From positions 125,624-148,735 of the forward strand of contig CAUDNR010004511.1 of NCBI GenBank assembly GCA_958430865.1: DNA of 23,112 nt. The letters are read 5' to 3'. The notes below the pieces were generated by a model. The model searched no databases, had not been told where the DNA came from, and was given only the letters and a program-made list of their open reading frames with translations. The stretch comes from Entrophospora sp. SA101 (lineage: Eukaryota; Glomeromycota; Glomeromycetes; Entrophosporales; Entrophosporaceae). The translations under genes and the position numbers were made by a program. Below are positions 1-9,357 of the stretch, in pieces. How positions within the stretch are numbered: position 1 is the stretch's first letter; each line of letters begins with the position of its first letter.

Positions 1-140
1 AAGCCAAAAATGTTCTACATGAGGAATTACATATAATAGTGATACTAACTCAAAATTGCTTTTTTCACAACATGGTCCGTTTCTATTGTCCACACCCCAT
101 ATGTCCAGCCACTTTGTTGAAACAAAGGCAGACTGTAATA

Positions 141-668
141 GGGGTTCTTCGTACAACACGCCATGCGCCTTAATATTAATAAAATGCTGGTTCATCAGAA
201 ACAATTTAACACTAGAAGCTCTCGTGGTTTTTAAAGGACAAAAGAAAAAAAATCCTTTGTATAACACACCTTGCGTCTTAATATTAATAAAATTCTGGTT
301 CATCAGAAACAACTTAATACTAGAAGCTCTTGTAGTTGCTGAAGGACCTTGAAACAAATGAAAAAAAAAAAATTAATTCGCGTCCCAAATAAAATAATAG
401 GAGAGTTCTTTGTACAACCCACAGTGCGCATTAATATTAACAAAATGCTGGTTCATCAGATGAAATTTAATACTAAAGCTCTTGTAATTGCTAAAGGAAG
501 ATAAAATCTTTGTACAACACCATGCATACATCTTAATTTGTGTCTCAAAAAATAAAATAAAATATAGTAATAGGAGATTCTTGGTACAACACCACGTGCC
601 TTATTATTAACAAAATGCTAGTTCATCAAAAGCAATTGAATACTAGAAGCTTTTGTGGTTGCTAAAGA
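141..668. repeat. Degenerate direct-repeat block
   Basis: Five diverged copies of one unit begin near 145, 254, 406, 507 and 577. Each starts with a form of TTCTTTGTACAACAC, followed by TTAATATTAA, then GCTGGTTCATCAG and a form of ACTAGAAGCTCTTGT ending near GTTGCTAAAGG. The copy at 507 is truncated. The spacers before copies 3 and 5 also match each other (a CGTCCCAAATAAAATAATAGGAG-like stretch, written here only in part), so the repeating unit is longer than the core. Open frames across this block follow the repeat rather than any protein. Origin is unknown; it could be the inside of an old transposon or a decayed satellite. Confidence 0.75.
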
Positions 669-904
669 ATTATGTGATAAATTAGATTAGAAGAAATGTT
701 TCCTTGAAAAGAATGTCATGATATTGCAAGCTCTTAATCATCATTATTACAAAGTGAGGTAATGTTTTTTCGGCAAAGTTAGTTCTTCTATAATATTCTT
801 CATAATCTAAAAAAAAACTGACACTGTCAAGACAAGAACGTTTCCCTCTATCTTCTTTTCAAAGGTCAAGCAAGCTCTCTAAATAAATTTATAAACAATG
901 TACA
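669..904. other. Intergenic stretch, nothing recognised
   Basis: AT-rich DNA between the direct repeats and the left end of the Tc1-type element. I see no protein-like reading frame and no structured repeat. Confidence 0.5.
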
Positions 905-1093
905 TACAGTAAAAAATGGCAAAAAAATTGAAGTTGTTCGAAAACGTATAACTTACCTAATTTGATTTAATTTTGTTTTGTGTTTTTTTTACGTTTTGAT
1001 ACAAACAATAACTTTTATTTTTTAACTTCTTTAAAAAAGTTTTTAGCCGTTTTCTAGTTCATTTTTAGCCTTTTTTTTGAATTTGATCACGAA

Positions 1094-2214
1094 ATGACTA
1101 AATCAAGTTTGAATACGCAACGTGAGACCATTTTGCATTATTGGAACATCGGAATACGCTCAGTTAAGGAAATTCAAACGGCCACAAATATCCCCATGCG
1201 AACTATTTATAATAATCTCAAAAAATTAGAAAAAATAATGGAAAATTGGATCGGAAAAAAGGAAGTGGCGAAAAAACAAATAACGCCTATTATTGCAAAG
1301 ACAATTGGCCAGTCTATACGTCGAGATTCTGCTATTTCACTGAGAACACTTGAAACCACATCAGGAAAATAAATCTCATGTAAACCTACGCAGGGTTTAA
1401 AACTGACCAGCATTATGCGGAAATGTTAACAGAATTACCAAAATATCGACATAATGCTGGCCAATTCTGAACCCTACGTAGGTTTATGTAAGATTTATTT
1501 TCCTGATGAAAGTTATCAAATAAAGGTTATCAAGTTTCGCGCATGACTATTTCGAGACATCTTTTGGGTCTTGATTACAAAAAGAAGCTACCAAAAGCCA
1601 CCCGATGTTAACTAAAGACCACAAACGAAAACGAATAGAATGGGCACAGAATCATATGAATGACAACTGGAACAAACCCGTTTTTACTGATGAGACAGCT
1701 TTTCAGCTCTTTCGTAATACAGTAGAACGCTGGTACAAGAGAGGACGGCCCACTCGTCGAATTCCAAAAGATCGTCAAAAATTTTTGCTTGGGGTGGTTT
1801 TTCTATAAATGGTAAAACTAGCCTTTTTTGCTTCACGAGAATAATGAATGAAGAATTTTATGTCGAAATCCTGGAAAATCATGTTCCAGAGATTCGCGAA
1901 ATGATGGGAAGAAGCTGGCGATTTCAGCAGGACAACGATCCTAAGCACACGAGTCGTCTTGCTCAGTCATTTCTTAGTAATAACGTTTCTCAACTAATGG
2001 ACTGGCCCGCAAATAGTCCAGACTTAAATCCCGTTGAGAATTTATGGCATTTAGTTAAGACAAATGTATAAAAGAGAATGCCAAAAAATTGAGAGGATTT
2101 ATGGTTCAGGAATGGAATTCCATTCCCAATAGCATATTAATCAATTTAGCAAGATCAATGAGGCGAAGATGCGAGCTAGTTATAGAAAGTAATGGTGAAA
2201 GAATACCATATTGA
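1094..2214 (+). pseudogene. Tc1-type transposase pseudogene (DD34E)
   Basis: The N-terminal part (1094-1361) encodes a helix-turn-helix DNA-binding region (TQRETILHYW to IPMRTIYNNL). After the foldback insertion the frame resumes near 1510 (KLSNKGYQVSRMTISRHL), then the catalytic core follows: TDE near 1690, QDNDPKHTS near 1930 and SPDLNPVEN near 2020. There are 34 residues between the second aspartate and the glutamate, the Tc1 spacing. The reading ends at TGA 2212-2214 after the usual RRC...VI...G...PY tail. Lesions: the 144-bp insertion at 1362; single-base frameshifts near 1603, 1777 and 2088; and an in-frame TAA at 2069-2071. No functional protein is possible from this copy. Confidence 0.88.
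1362..1505. mobile_element. 144-bp foldback miniature element, copy 1
   Basis: This is a near-perfect inverted repeat with 56-bp arms and a 32-bp centre, starting CAGGAAAATAAATC and ending GATTTATTTTCCTG. It lies inside the Tc1 transposase gene. Copy 2 at 3983-4126 has the same length and an identical centre; copy 1 differs from it at 8 arm positions, all transitions. The flanks read CAT before and ATG after, so a 2-bp AT duplication or a longer inverted end are both possible. It has no coding capacity. Transcribed through, it would fold into a long hairpin. Confidence 0.88.
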
Positions 2215-2337
2215 ATTTTTGTCAATAAAACTACTATGCATTGATTGTTAAATAAAATATAAAGCACATTGATTACTATAGCCGTTGTTGTACGATGATC
2301 AATAATTCAATTGCCATTTTTTTCGTGACACACTGTA

Positions 2338-3053
2338 TATTACTTGTAATCACGATCAGAAGTAATAATAGTGATGATGATATTAATAAATTATATATGT
2401 TAATAAAATTTTCACCTCCTCAACTAATTAATCAGATGCAAACTATTTTAATTTTAAGTTATAATTATAATTATGATTAGCAAAATACAAAATCAATTCA
2501 ACCCTTTCTCCGTTTTAACGGCCAATGTTATTTTAAACATCTAAAAAAAAAAAATAGAATTCTTTTGTTGTGGCTTTTTTTTTTTTTGGTTAAAAAAGGG
2601 AGAACAAGTAATATTTATTTTTAAATGAATTAACACTAACGGAACGAATGTCCATTGTTTTTATTATTAGTATTGTTAGGGATTAGCCAAAATTAAATAA
2701 AAATTAAAAATTAATAAATAAATAAAAAATAAAAAAAAACAATTTGCAAATTTAATTGGTTTACTGATGAACAATGGGGCTTCTAAAATTATATTTTCAA
2801 TTTTTCGGAAATTGTTAAAACGCTTCGCTGTTTGCTTACTCCATTACTCGAACGAATTTTCGCCACAATAATAATAAATAAAGGATGTTATTATCCCGAA
2901 CTATGTATGCCAACAATATAACAATTGTTTTCATTGGTTTCCCAAAATTGGATGTAAAAGAAAAAGGATATGTGTAACAAACATTGGCTAATGAGTGTGG
3001 CTAATGTGGCTAGTATATTTGCTTCGAGTGGTACAAACCAAACTACATTCTTG
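2338..3053. other. Intergenic, AT-rich, no gene seen
   Basis: Homopolymer-rich DNA (A and T runs near 2545-2590 and 2690-2745) between the Tc1 element and the 3' end of the minus-strand MYND pseudogene. The short open frame at 2295-2480 starts in the transposon end and has no protein-like composition. The part near 2900-3050 is probably 3' flank of the MYND gene. Confidence 0.5.
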
Positions 3054-3101
3054 CTATTGTTGCTGCTGCTGCTGCTGATGATGATGATAATGAGGAGGAG
3101 G

Positions 3102-3227
3102 ATGCACGAGTTGTAGATGGTTATTCAAACACTCTTTACTACAACAAGCAACGGCTTGGCATTTTGAACAGACCAAAAGACCCCAAATATCCTTTAGTTC
3201 GGTTGCTTTAAAATTACACTGGACACA
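3102..3227 (-). other. MYND zinc-finger coding segment
   Basis: Reading the minus strand from 3227 gives the MYND ligand series: Cys-x2-Cys, then a Cys-x2-Cys (CSKC), a CSKEC block and two histidines (NNHLQLVH). The residue before CSKEC is Cys where the family commonly has Tyr. It lies in a different frame from the longer upstream open frame, so a plain ORF search misses it. Confidence 0.75.
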
Positions 3228-3982
3228 AATCGGTTGGATTTTGGAATTTGCAGATCGATCGATTGGATTTTTTCTTGCGATTTTTTAATTAATTTATCAG
3301 CTGTTGGAAAACCGCATTTTTGAATGTTTTTGCATATCTTAAAAAATTTTAATGCGTTCGTGTGATTTTTATCACATTCATACATTAATCCCAAACAATA
3401 ATTTATATCTATGTGTATAGCCTTGATTTTATTCTCATAGTCGTCTTTAGTTGTTGACAAATAAGAATGCACATGTGATTGTTGTTGCTTCTGATACAGA
3501 CAAAAAATTGGATCTTGTAATGTTTGATCAATGCGTCGCATTGCTTTTACTCCAGTTTGCCAAATGTCAAATTCCTTCGAACGATCCATTTGAAATCGAT
3601 AGATTTCCGAAATGCCACCAATAACTTCAAGCAACAAATTCATATCCCATCTATTTGATGGTATCGTGTTGATAAGTTTCAATGCTAGAAAATAGTAGGC
3701 TGACGCGGTAATATGATCAGCACTAATTGTCCTGTTAAGTCCACCATGATATATTACACCCAATTTTCCTGCAGCATGTGCAGATCTATTTTGAAATGTT
3801 TTCTGATAAAATTCTACGGATCCGACATAATCATGTTCGATTAATTTCTCTTCAGCTTCTTCAATCAGGTTTTTAACTGCTTCCACCGTCTCTATAAATG
3901 AAGATGATGAATATGAAGAAGATGATGATTCTGACGATGAAGATGTCGACAATGAAAATTTTCTATTTATAAATGATCTCGC

Positions 3983-4126
3983 CAGGAAAATAAATCTCAC
4001 GTAAACCTACGTAGGGTTTAAAACTGACCAGCATTATGCGGAAATGTTAACAGAATTACCAAAATATCGACATAATGCTGGTCAGTTTTAAACCCTACGT
4101 AGGTTTACGTGAGATTTATTTTCCTG
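3983..4126. mobile_element. 144-bp foldback miniature element, copy 2
   Basis: Its two 56-bp arms are perfectly complementary and enclose a 32-bp centre identical to copy 1 (1362-1505). Perfect arms suggest a younger insertion than copy 1, or gene conversion between arms. The left flank is GC and the right flank AT, so no target duplication is visible. It interrupts the MYND gene: on the minus strand its far end supplies a stop to the N-terminal half (PSGK then TAA) and its near end supplies an ATG (4000) that opens the C-terminal half. Confidence 0.9.
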
Positions 4127-4448
4127 ATGGCCTAGCCGAATTTTTTATATTTGATCTTTCATTTTTATCATTTAAATAATTAGCATCAACATCAACATCA
4201 ACATTAGCATCAACGTCAACATCAACGTCAACATCATTATCATCGTCAATATCGTTCGATTCAGGAAAAACTTCGATTTCTACAAAATCGGGCGGAATTA
4301 GTGAATTAACTTCATAATTTTGATTTTGAGAATTTTTATTATTATTAAAAGCTTTCGGAATGTAATATTTTGAAATACCATACAATAAGGCATCTTGAAT
4401 AATAATAATATTTCGGAAATTAAATGTTTTTATTTGTATGGATGGTAT

Positions 4449-5767
4449 TTATAAAATTATTTATGATGAATTAAAAATTCAATCCCGATAGTTCTAGATC
4501 CTTTTTTCTTATCTATAAATAAATAAAAATTTGATATTTTAATATGAAGAAAAAGTAGATTTTAATTTGTTAAAAAAATTAAAAATTTCCTTGCATTATT
4601 ATTATTCGTTAATATTGGGGAGTCTTGTGATGTCTACTATCTTTGAACTTTAATTTTTTTTTTTTGGCTTAGTGCAGAAGATAGTTTGTAATTTTAAGGT
4701 TAATATTAATTAGTTAAAAATTAAAACGCGAAATTTAAGCATATGAGATGCGCAACCTGAGTTTTTTTTGTACCTATCGCACATTATTATATATACTGAC
4801 ACCGGCTGCTATAAAATGTTACTAAATCAGGAAATAAATAAATTGCTAGTTGGTAATGCAAGAAATACGAACGGATGGATTCGTCATCGAGACAAATGTG
4901 GCTAATAAATAAAAATTCCAAGCAAAAGATTCTGTCAGTGGCTGGAAATTTTACGTCATGAACTTTGATTATTTATTTTATTTATTATAATAAATTAAGA
5001 AAACGGACAATTATGGAAAATAATATAAAAATTTTACACAAAATATATATATATAAACAAAATATGCATGTATCATTTGTAGGTAGATGTTACACAACGT
5101 TATATAATTCAAGTTTAAAAACTAGTTTTAATTTGAGATATAAACTAATTATAGTTTATTATGAAAAGAATTTCTATTTATTTTCTCCTCTTAAAATTAG
5201 TGTAACACATACGTTTCAACCCAACTGTAAAACCCTCCATATTATATTGTATATTGCATATTTATATTAATTAGTATTATAAATCTAAAATTTGTTTTTG
5301 TTATTGTTCTGGCTGAACAATAGAAATACAGACTAAAGATTGTAATAATCTTGTTAACCTAAATTTTTTGATTTTCTGAAAAATTTTAAATACATCGTGA
5401 TACGCACAATGAATTTTGAAATTGCTTTATTTGGCAATGTGAAATTTCGAAAAACAATATCAGGAACAATTGCTACGAATATTTTTAATATAAAAAACCA
5501 TTCTTTTCCACTTTTTTTTTTTTTTTGATAGTTCTAAATTTTTAACCACAATTATTTTTTCACAATCCAATTTTATTTATTTTTTTTACGATTCAAGACA
5601 ATAAAAAATATTTTTATTTTGCAAATTTTTTATTTTTTATTTCTTTATTTTAAAATTGAAAACTATTTAAACTATCTCGTTTCTATTTTATAATAATATT
5701 TTACAACATTTACAAAAAACAAAAAATAATTTTTTTTTATTAACAACAACAACAATAATAACAAAAT
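4449..5767. other. Intergenic, AT-rich, upstream of the PY-motif gene
   Basis: No protein-like frame was found. An open frame at 4965-5270 is rich in Tyr, Ile, Lys and Asn, as expected from random AT-rich DNA, and I do not call it. The last 250 bases hold long T and A runs and a CAACAACAACAATAATAAC stretch just before the start codon of the next gene, probably promoter and 5' leader. Confidence 0.5.
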
Positions 5768-6319
5768 ATGACATCAACAACACAAGTTCCAACAGTCAGA
5801 ATATCTTTATCATCGCCATCATTAGCACAACAAAGATTAGATTTATTATTAGAACAAGAAGCAGAATTTAATAATAATTTATCGAATACATCCTTTTATA
5901 ATAACTCTGCTATAAATACTATACCACCAGCATACTCAACAGAAGAAAACAATAACAATTCCTCAATACCCAAATATCCAACACAAGCACATATATCATC
6001 AGAACTGCCAACCTACGATCATGCTACTATTGATATGCCACCATCATATGGTTCACACAATAACAAAGATAATGAAGTAGCTTATGACACTTTTATTGTT
6101 ACAAATGAACTTCCTTGGCCAATAACAAAGAAACTTTATATTATAGGCTTCGTGTTTTGGCCACTTTGGCTCGTTGGTATGGGATTCAGTATATTTGGCA
6201 AGAAGAATGAAACAAGAAAATGGGGAAGAAGATGTGCTTGGAATTCATTAATTATCATGCTAGTATTTGCTTATATGGTGGTAGCTTATATAAGAACAAA
6301 CGGCAGAATAGTCATGTAA
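5768..6319 (+). CDS. Small membrane protein with PY motifs, possible ubiquitin-ligase adaptor
   Basis: This is an intact single-exon gene of 183 residues. The first 110 residues are polar and Asn/Ser-rich and carry PPAY (53-56), LPTY (80-83) and PPSY (91-94). Two hydrophobic helices follow at about 123-143 and 158-176, joined by a basic loop (GKKNETRKWGRRC), and a short tail. PPxY motifs are ligands of WW domains, typically of NEDD4/Rsp5 ubiquitin ligases, and several fungal adaptors are small membrane proteins with such motifs. A role in recruiting an Rsp5-like ligase is therefore inference. It does not match the three-helix NDFIP/Bsd2 layout. The ATG has an A-rich context (ACAAAATATG) and no upstream in-frame ATG is close. 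I do not recognise a named family. Confidence 0.8.
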   Translation: MTSTTQVPTVRISLSSPSLAQQRLDLLLEQEAEFNNNLSNTSFYNNSAINTIPPAYSTEENNNNSSIPKYPTQAHISSELPTYDHATIDMPPSYGSHNNKDNEVAYDTFIVTNELPWPITKKLYIIGFVFWPLWLVGMGFSIFGKKNETRKWGRRCAWNSLIIMLVFAYMVVAYIRTNGRIVM

Positions 6320-7820
6320 ATTAACAGATGATGATGACGATGACATGAACAATCTCTCTCTTTTATTTTCTATTTATTTTTTTACAAAACAGACTTTATA
6401 TTGTAATTTTATGTAATTATTTCTTTAGTTTTTTTCTCTCTAATATTTAATTCTTAATCTTTAATATTTAATATTTAATATTTAATTATAAGATAAACAA
6501 CGAGATTTTTTTTATTGGTTTTTTTTTTTTAAAAAAAAAAAACAAAAAAACATCAAAATAATTTGCAAAAAAAAAATATTCTCAATTTTTGTACATAGCT
6601 TTCTTTATATTTTTTTATTTAATGATAATTTATAATTAATTAATTCTAATCTAATATTACTATTATATATTTATATATATTTCTACTTTCGTTCCTTTGA
6701 TAGGAGAAAAAGAAGAAATAATAATAATAATAAATGATAATCAACAAATAATAGTAATGATAAATAATAATAATATTAATAGTAATAATATAGTGATAAT
6801 AATTATCTTACTCCTTTTACTTTTCCAATCCTTGATCTTTTTTTTAGTATTTACTATTAGCACATATTTCTTATGTATGAAAAATGGGATTTCTGGAAAG
6901 TTCTTCTCTAGCTCTTTTAAAGGGACATTTAATAATTGTGGTTAAATTTAGAATTCAATCTATCAGAGATCTAAGAAATTTAGAAAAATCTTTTTGGCTA
7001 GTTATATTATTACGATTCTTTATTTCAAGCAACTTTCCTTCTCAAACAACACTGAAATATAATAATATAATAATAATAACAATAATAACAATGATATAAT
7101 GACATATATATTCTAATGGCTGCTGAACTCCTTTTCGTTGGATCTTTCGAGGAAGGAATTAAAGAAAGAAAGAAAGAAAGAATTATGATTGATTCATAAT
7201 TTCTTGATTTCTCTATCAATTAATACAAAAAAATAAAATAAAAACTAGCATTTTAGGATTTAGCATATATATAATTTATATTTATAATTATTTGGATCTT
7301 TATAAATTTCTTTGTCTTTCTCTTATCATTACTATATTATTATTACATGTAAAAATTTCATATACAGTATTAGTATATAAAATTGTAATTATTTTTCTTT
7401 TTTCTGATCAAAGGTTATATATACTAATATGATTTGGGGGTTCTTTCTTTAATTAATAAAAATAAAGATTGGAAAATATTTAAAACCTATATATATATAT
7501 ATATATCGATTTTGTGAATTATTATTATGAAATATCACACTACATCAATCTGACTATTTAAAAAATTACGGATCGACGCTTTCCATAAAAAGTTTTTTAG
7601 ATTAGGTGGATGAATCGGCTAAAAAGGCATACCACCATATTACTATCAAATCGTGATAAACATAGACCTTGTTATGGAGAATCAAAGTTTTTTTAAGATA
7701 ATAATGCAATTATATGTAAGATTGACGTTAATATGATATTAGGCAATATTGAATCTGCAAAATTTGAACCTTTTTCTCCATTTTATTAAACAAAATATAG
7801 GCTGTGGATCGGGAAATCAA
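6320..7820. other. Low-complexity intergenic DNA
   Basis: After the stop codon comes a T-rich 3' flank, then long A/T runs (6509-6575), ATA/AAT microsatellite (6715-6800 and 7055-7090), an AAAG repeat (about 7158-7180) and an AT dinucleotide run (7491-7506). Open frames at 6697-6945, 6884-7099 and 7025-7219 simply follow these repeats and I do not call them. From about 7560 to 7820 the sequence is less repetitive but holds no frame I can defend. Confidence 0.55.
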
Positions 7821-7973
7821 AATACTCATTTTTTCATGTAAATAATAAAAATTATATTTGACTCGATCAAAACATCAATCAGTACTGGATTCAATTCAGA
7901 TATGCGAGATATCAACATTACTGTTAATAATAAAAATTAAATTAAAAGAAGATAGAGTTTAAAGAATTAGATT

Positions 7974-8451
7974 TTATTTTTTAAAGATAGCAAATAATGC
8001 AGAAGTGCCATCACTTGAACAATAAGAAGAAGGAATGCTTATTGATGTTGGTGTGTGTTTAACAAAAATTTTTCTAATCAGAATTTCACACATTGACATT
8101 ATATAATTGCCTTCTTGTGAACCACATGCCAATGGAACTAATAATAACAATATGATGATCATTCAGATAATTTGACTAGTCCACCTGTTAGATGTGAGTA
8201 TGTTAAAATCACTTGAATGGTATCTTCCTGTTACTACAGATTGAAACTCTTTGTCAACTGAGCATTTGAAAATAAAAGAAAATCACAGCTGTCTGCTTGA
8301 CAGTCAAATAACAAAATGGATCTTTGTTTTCTTTACAACTTCCCACAAAATTTTCACCATTCAGAGTTTTATCCAGGGCCCAAAATTGCATTTTAAATAA
8401 TTGGGTTTTCTGAAAAATTTTGGTTGAAATTATAATAATAACTAAATTCAC
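7974..8451 (-). pseudogene. Decayed or unresolved coding region, unrecognised
   Basis: Two protein-like stretches lie on the minus strand in different frames. The first (8451 to about 8270) contains MQFWALDKTLNGENFVGSCK and PFCYLTVKQTAVIFF. The second, shifted by one base, runs on as DKEFQSVVTGRYHSSDFN and TSNRWTSQII. It then meets TGA at 8165-8163 and continues in the same frame with a hydrophobic start (MIIILLLLVPLACGSQ) to a stop at 7974. Composition is protein-like, unlike the flanks. It could be a pseudogene with one frameshift and one stop, or a multi-exon gene whose introns I cannot place; an AG|GTGGAC donor at about 8182 and TTATTAG acceptor are possible. A further coding-like patch lies at about 7918-7830. 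No family recognised. Confidence 0.35.
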
Positions 8452-8605
8452 ACAAAACTTTACAACACATTGCTAAATTCAAATTATTTAGATTTCAATA
8501 TTTTAAAAAAGTATTCCAATTGTTTATTATGTTAATTGTATACTAATATACTAATAGATAGGAAGCCAAATACTCCCATTATTCGACCTTGAAATTCTCC
8601 ACAAC

Positions 8606-8703
8606 TAAAGCTCCTAATGAGCTGACTTGCGAGCCAAATAACTTATTCAGCTTGCAAGCTTAGTAAATTATTTGGTCTGTGAGCTGGCTCATGCAGAGCT
8701 TTA
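8606..8703. mobile_element. 98-bp hAT-type miniature element with 8-bp target duplication
   Basis: The element begins TAAAGCTC and ends GAGCTTTA. The two halves form an imperfect inverted repeat of about 41 bp per arm around a short centre that includes AGCTTGCAAGCT. It is flanked by perfect 8-bp direct repeats TCCACAAC at 8598-8605 and 8704-8711. An 8-bp duplication and ends fitting YARNG (here TAAAG) are the signature of the hAT superfamily. It is too short to encode anything and must rely on a transposase from elsewhere. Confidence 0.85.
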
Positions 8704-8711
8704 TCCACAAC

Positions 8712-9357
8712 ACATTACCTACAATAAAAAACTTAATACTTAACCGTCCAACACTACTCCCACTCAATCTTAATTGTCTCTATATCATACAACTAAACAA
8801 CTCTATTCTAATCTAACTCCAACCATACCCTACCTGTAATGCTTGCAGCTAGATTAATTCAATCATACAATAATAGTAAATAGTAATTGGCAACCCAGTT
8901 AATCTGAATCCTATTAATTCAAAAACCCGTTAATAGATATATGCAAATTTGACATGTTAAACAGTAGATTTTACTTTTTAACCCGTAAAACCCATTGATC
9001 TGATTTTTTTTTTTTAGAATTTTTAGAATTTTTTCTGAATTTTTATTAGATACTGATCTTCAAGTTTTGAAGTAATCCAAAGAAAAGTGGCTGTATAAAT
9101 GCCCTCGGATTGACGTAGTTGCCTATGTAGTAGTAATATAAGTAATACTGGGAATAATAGTGGTAGTAATAGAAATGAAATTGTAATAATTATTACATAA
9201 ACATATATACAACAATTCCATAATTGCCCTTCTTAATAAATAATCATTGCCATAATTATTTTTGTAATTATTTGAACTCTCTGAGTCAAATGATATATAG
9301 TTATTTTATGTTCATTCATATAATAATAAAGAATATTGAGAATCCGTAATTATTTAC
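8712..9357. other. Intergenic, upstream of a small gene
   Basis: Mostly AT-rich non-coding sequence. A short coding-like patch on the plus strand at about 9047-9110 (SKEKWLYKCPRIDVVAY, after a TAA) could be a decayed upstream exon of the small gene that follows; the evidence is weak. Nothing else was recognised. Confidence 0.4.

Larger units (their letters stand above)
905..2337 (+). mobile_element. Decayed Tc1-type DNA transposon
   Basis: The element is bounded by TA at 905-906 and at 2336-2337, the target duplication expected for Tc1/mariner. The right end, read inward, begins CAGTGTGTCACG followed by an A-run and TGGCAA. The left end begins CAGT and then the A-run and TGGCAA, so it has lost the 8 bases GTGTCACG. 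Between the ends lies a broken DD34E transposase. Without the nested 144-bp foldback element the transposon is about 1.29 kb, a normal size for Tc1-like elements. The damaged left end and broken gene make it immobile by itself. Confidence 0.85.
3054..4448 (-). pseudogene. Broken MYND zinc-finger protein with helical-repeat region
   Basis: Minus-strand coding sequence in three pieces. Piece 1 (4448-4127) reads through IQDALLYGISKYYIPK into an acidic Asp-Val low-complexity run. Piece 2 (about 3982-3260) starts Ser-rich, then has a helical TPR/Sel1-like region (EEKLIEHDYVGSVEFYQ; later INYCLGLMYECDKNHTNALK). Piece 3 (3227-3102) is a MYND-type zinc finger: CVQC, then CSKC, then ACCSKEC and a final HLQLVH. 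It ends in a His/Gln run and TAG at 3054-3056. The MYND frame is separated from piece 2 by one missing base, best placed in the A-run at about 3270. A 144-bp foldback element splits pieces 1 and 2 and puts a stop in frame. MYND fingers bind proline-rich partners; the actual role is unknown. No ATG was found for piece 1. A sequencing error could explain the frameshift but not the insertion. Confidence 0.65.

Noticed and set aside
56..352. Plus-strand open frame of 98 codons
   Set aside because: It runs across the degenerate direct repeats and its internal peptide repetition simply mirrors the DNA repeat.
4965..5270. Plus-strand open frame of 101 codons
   Set aside because: Composition (Ile, Tyr, Lys, Asn, Leu) is that of random AT-rich DNA; no domain, no splice or homology signal.
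6697..7219. Three overlapping open frames on both strands
   Set aside because: They follow ATA/AAT and AAAG microsatellites and lack protein-like composition.
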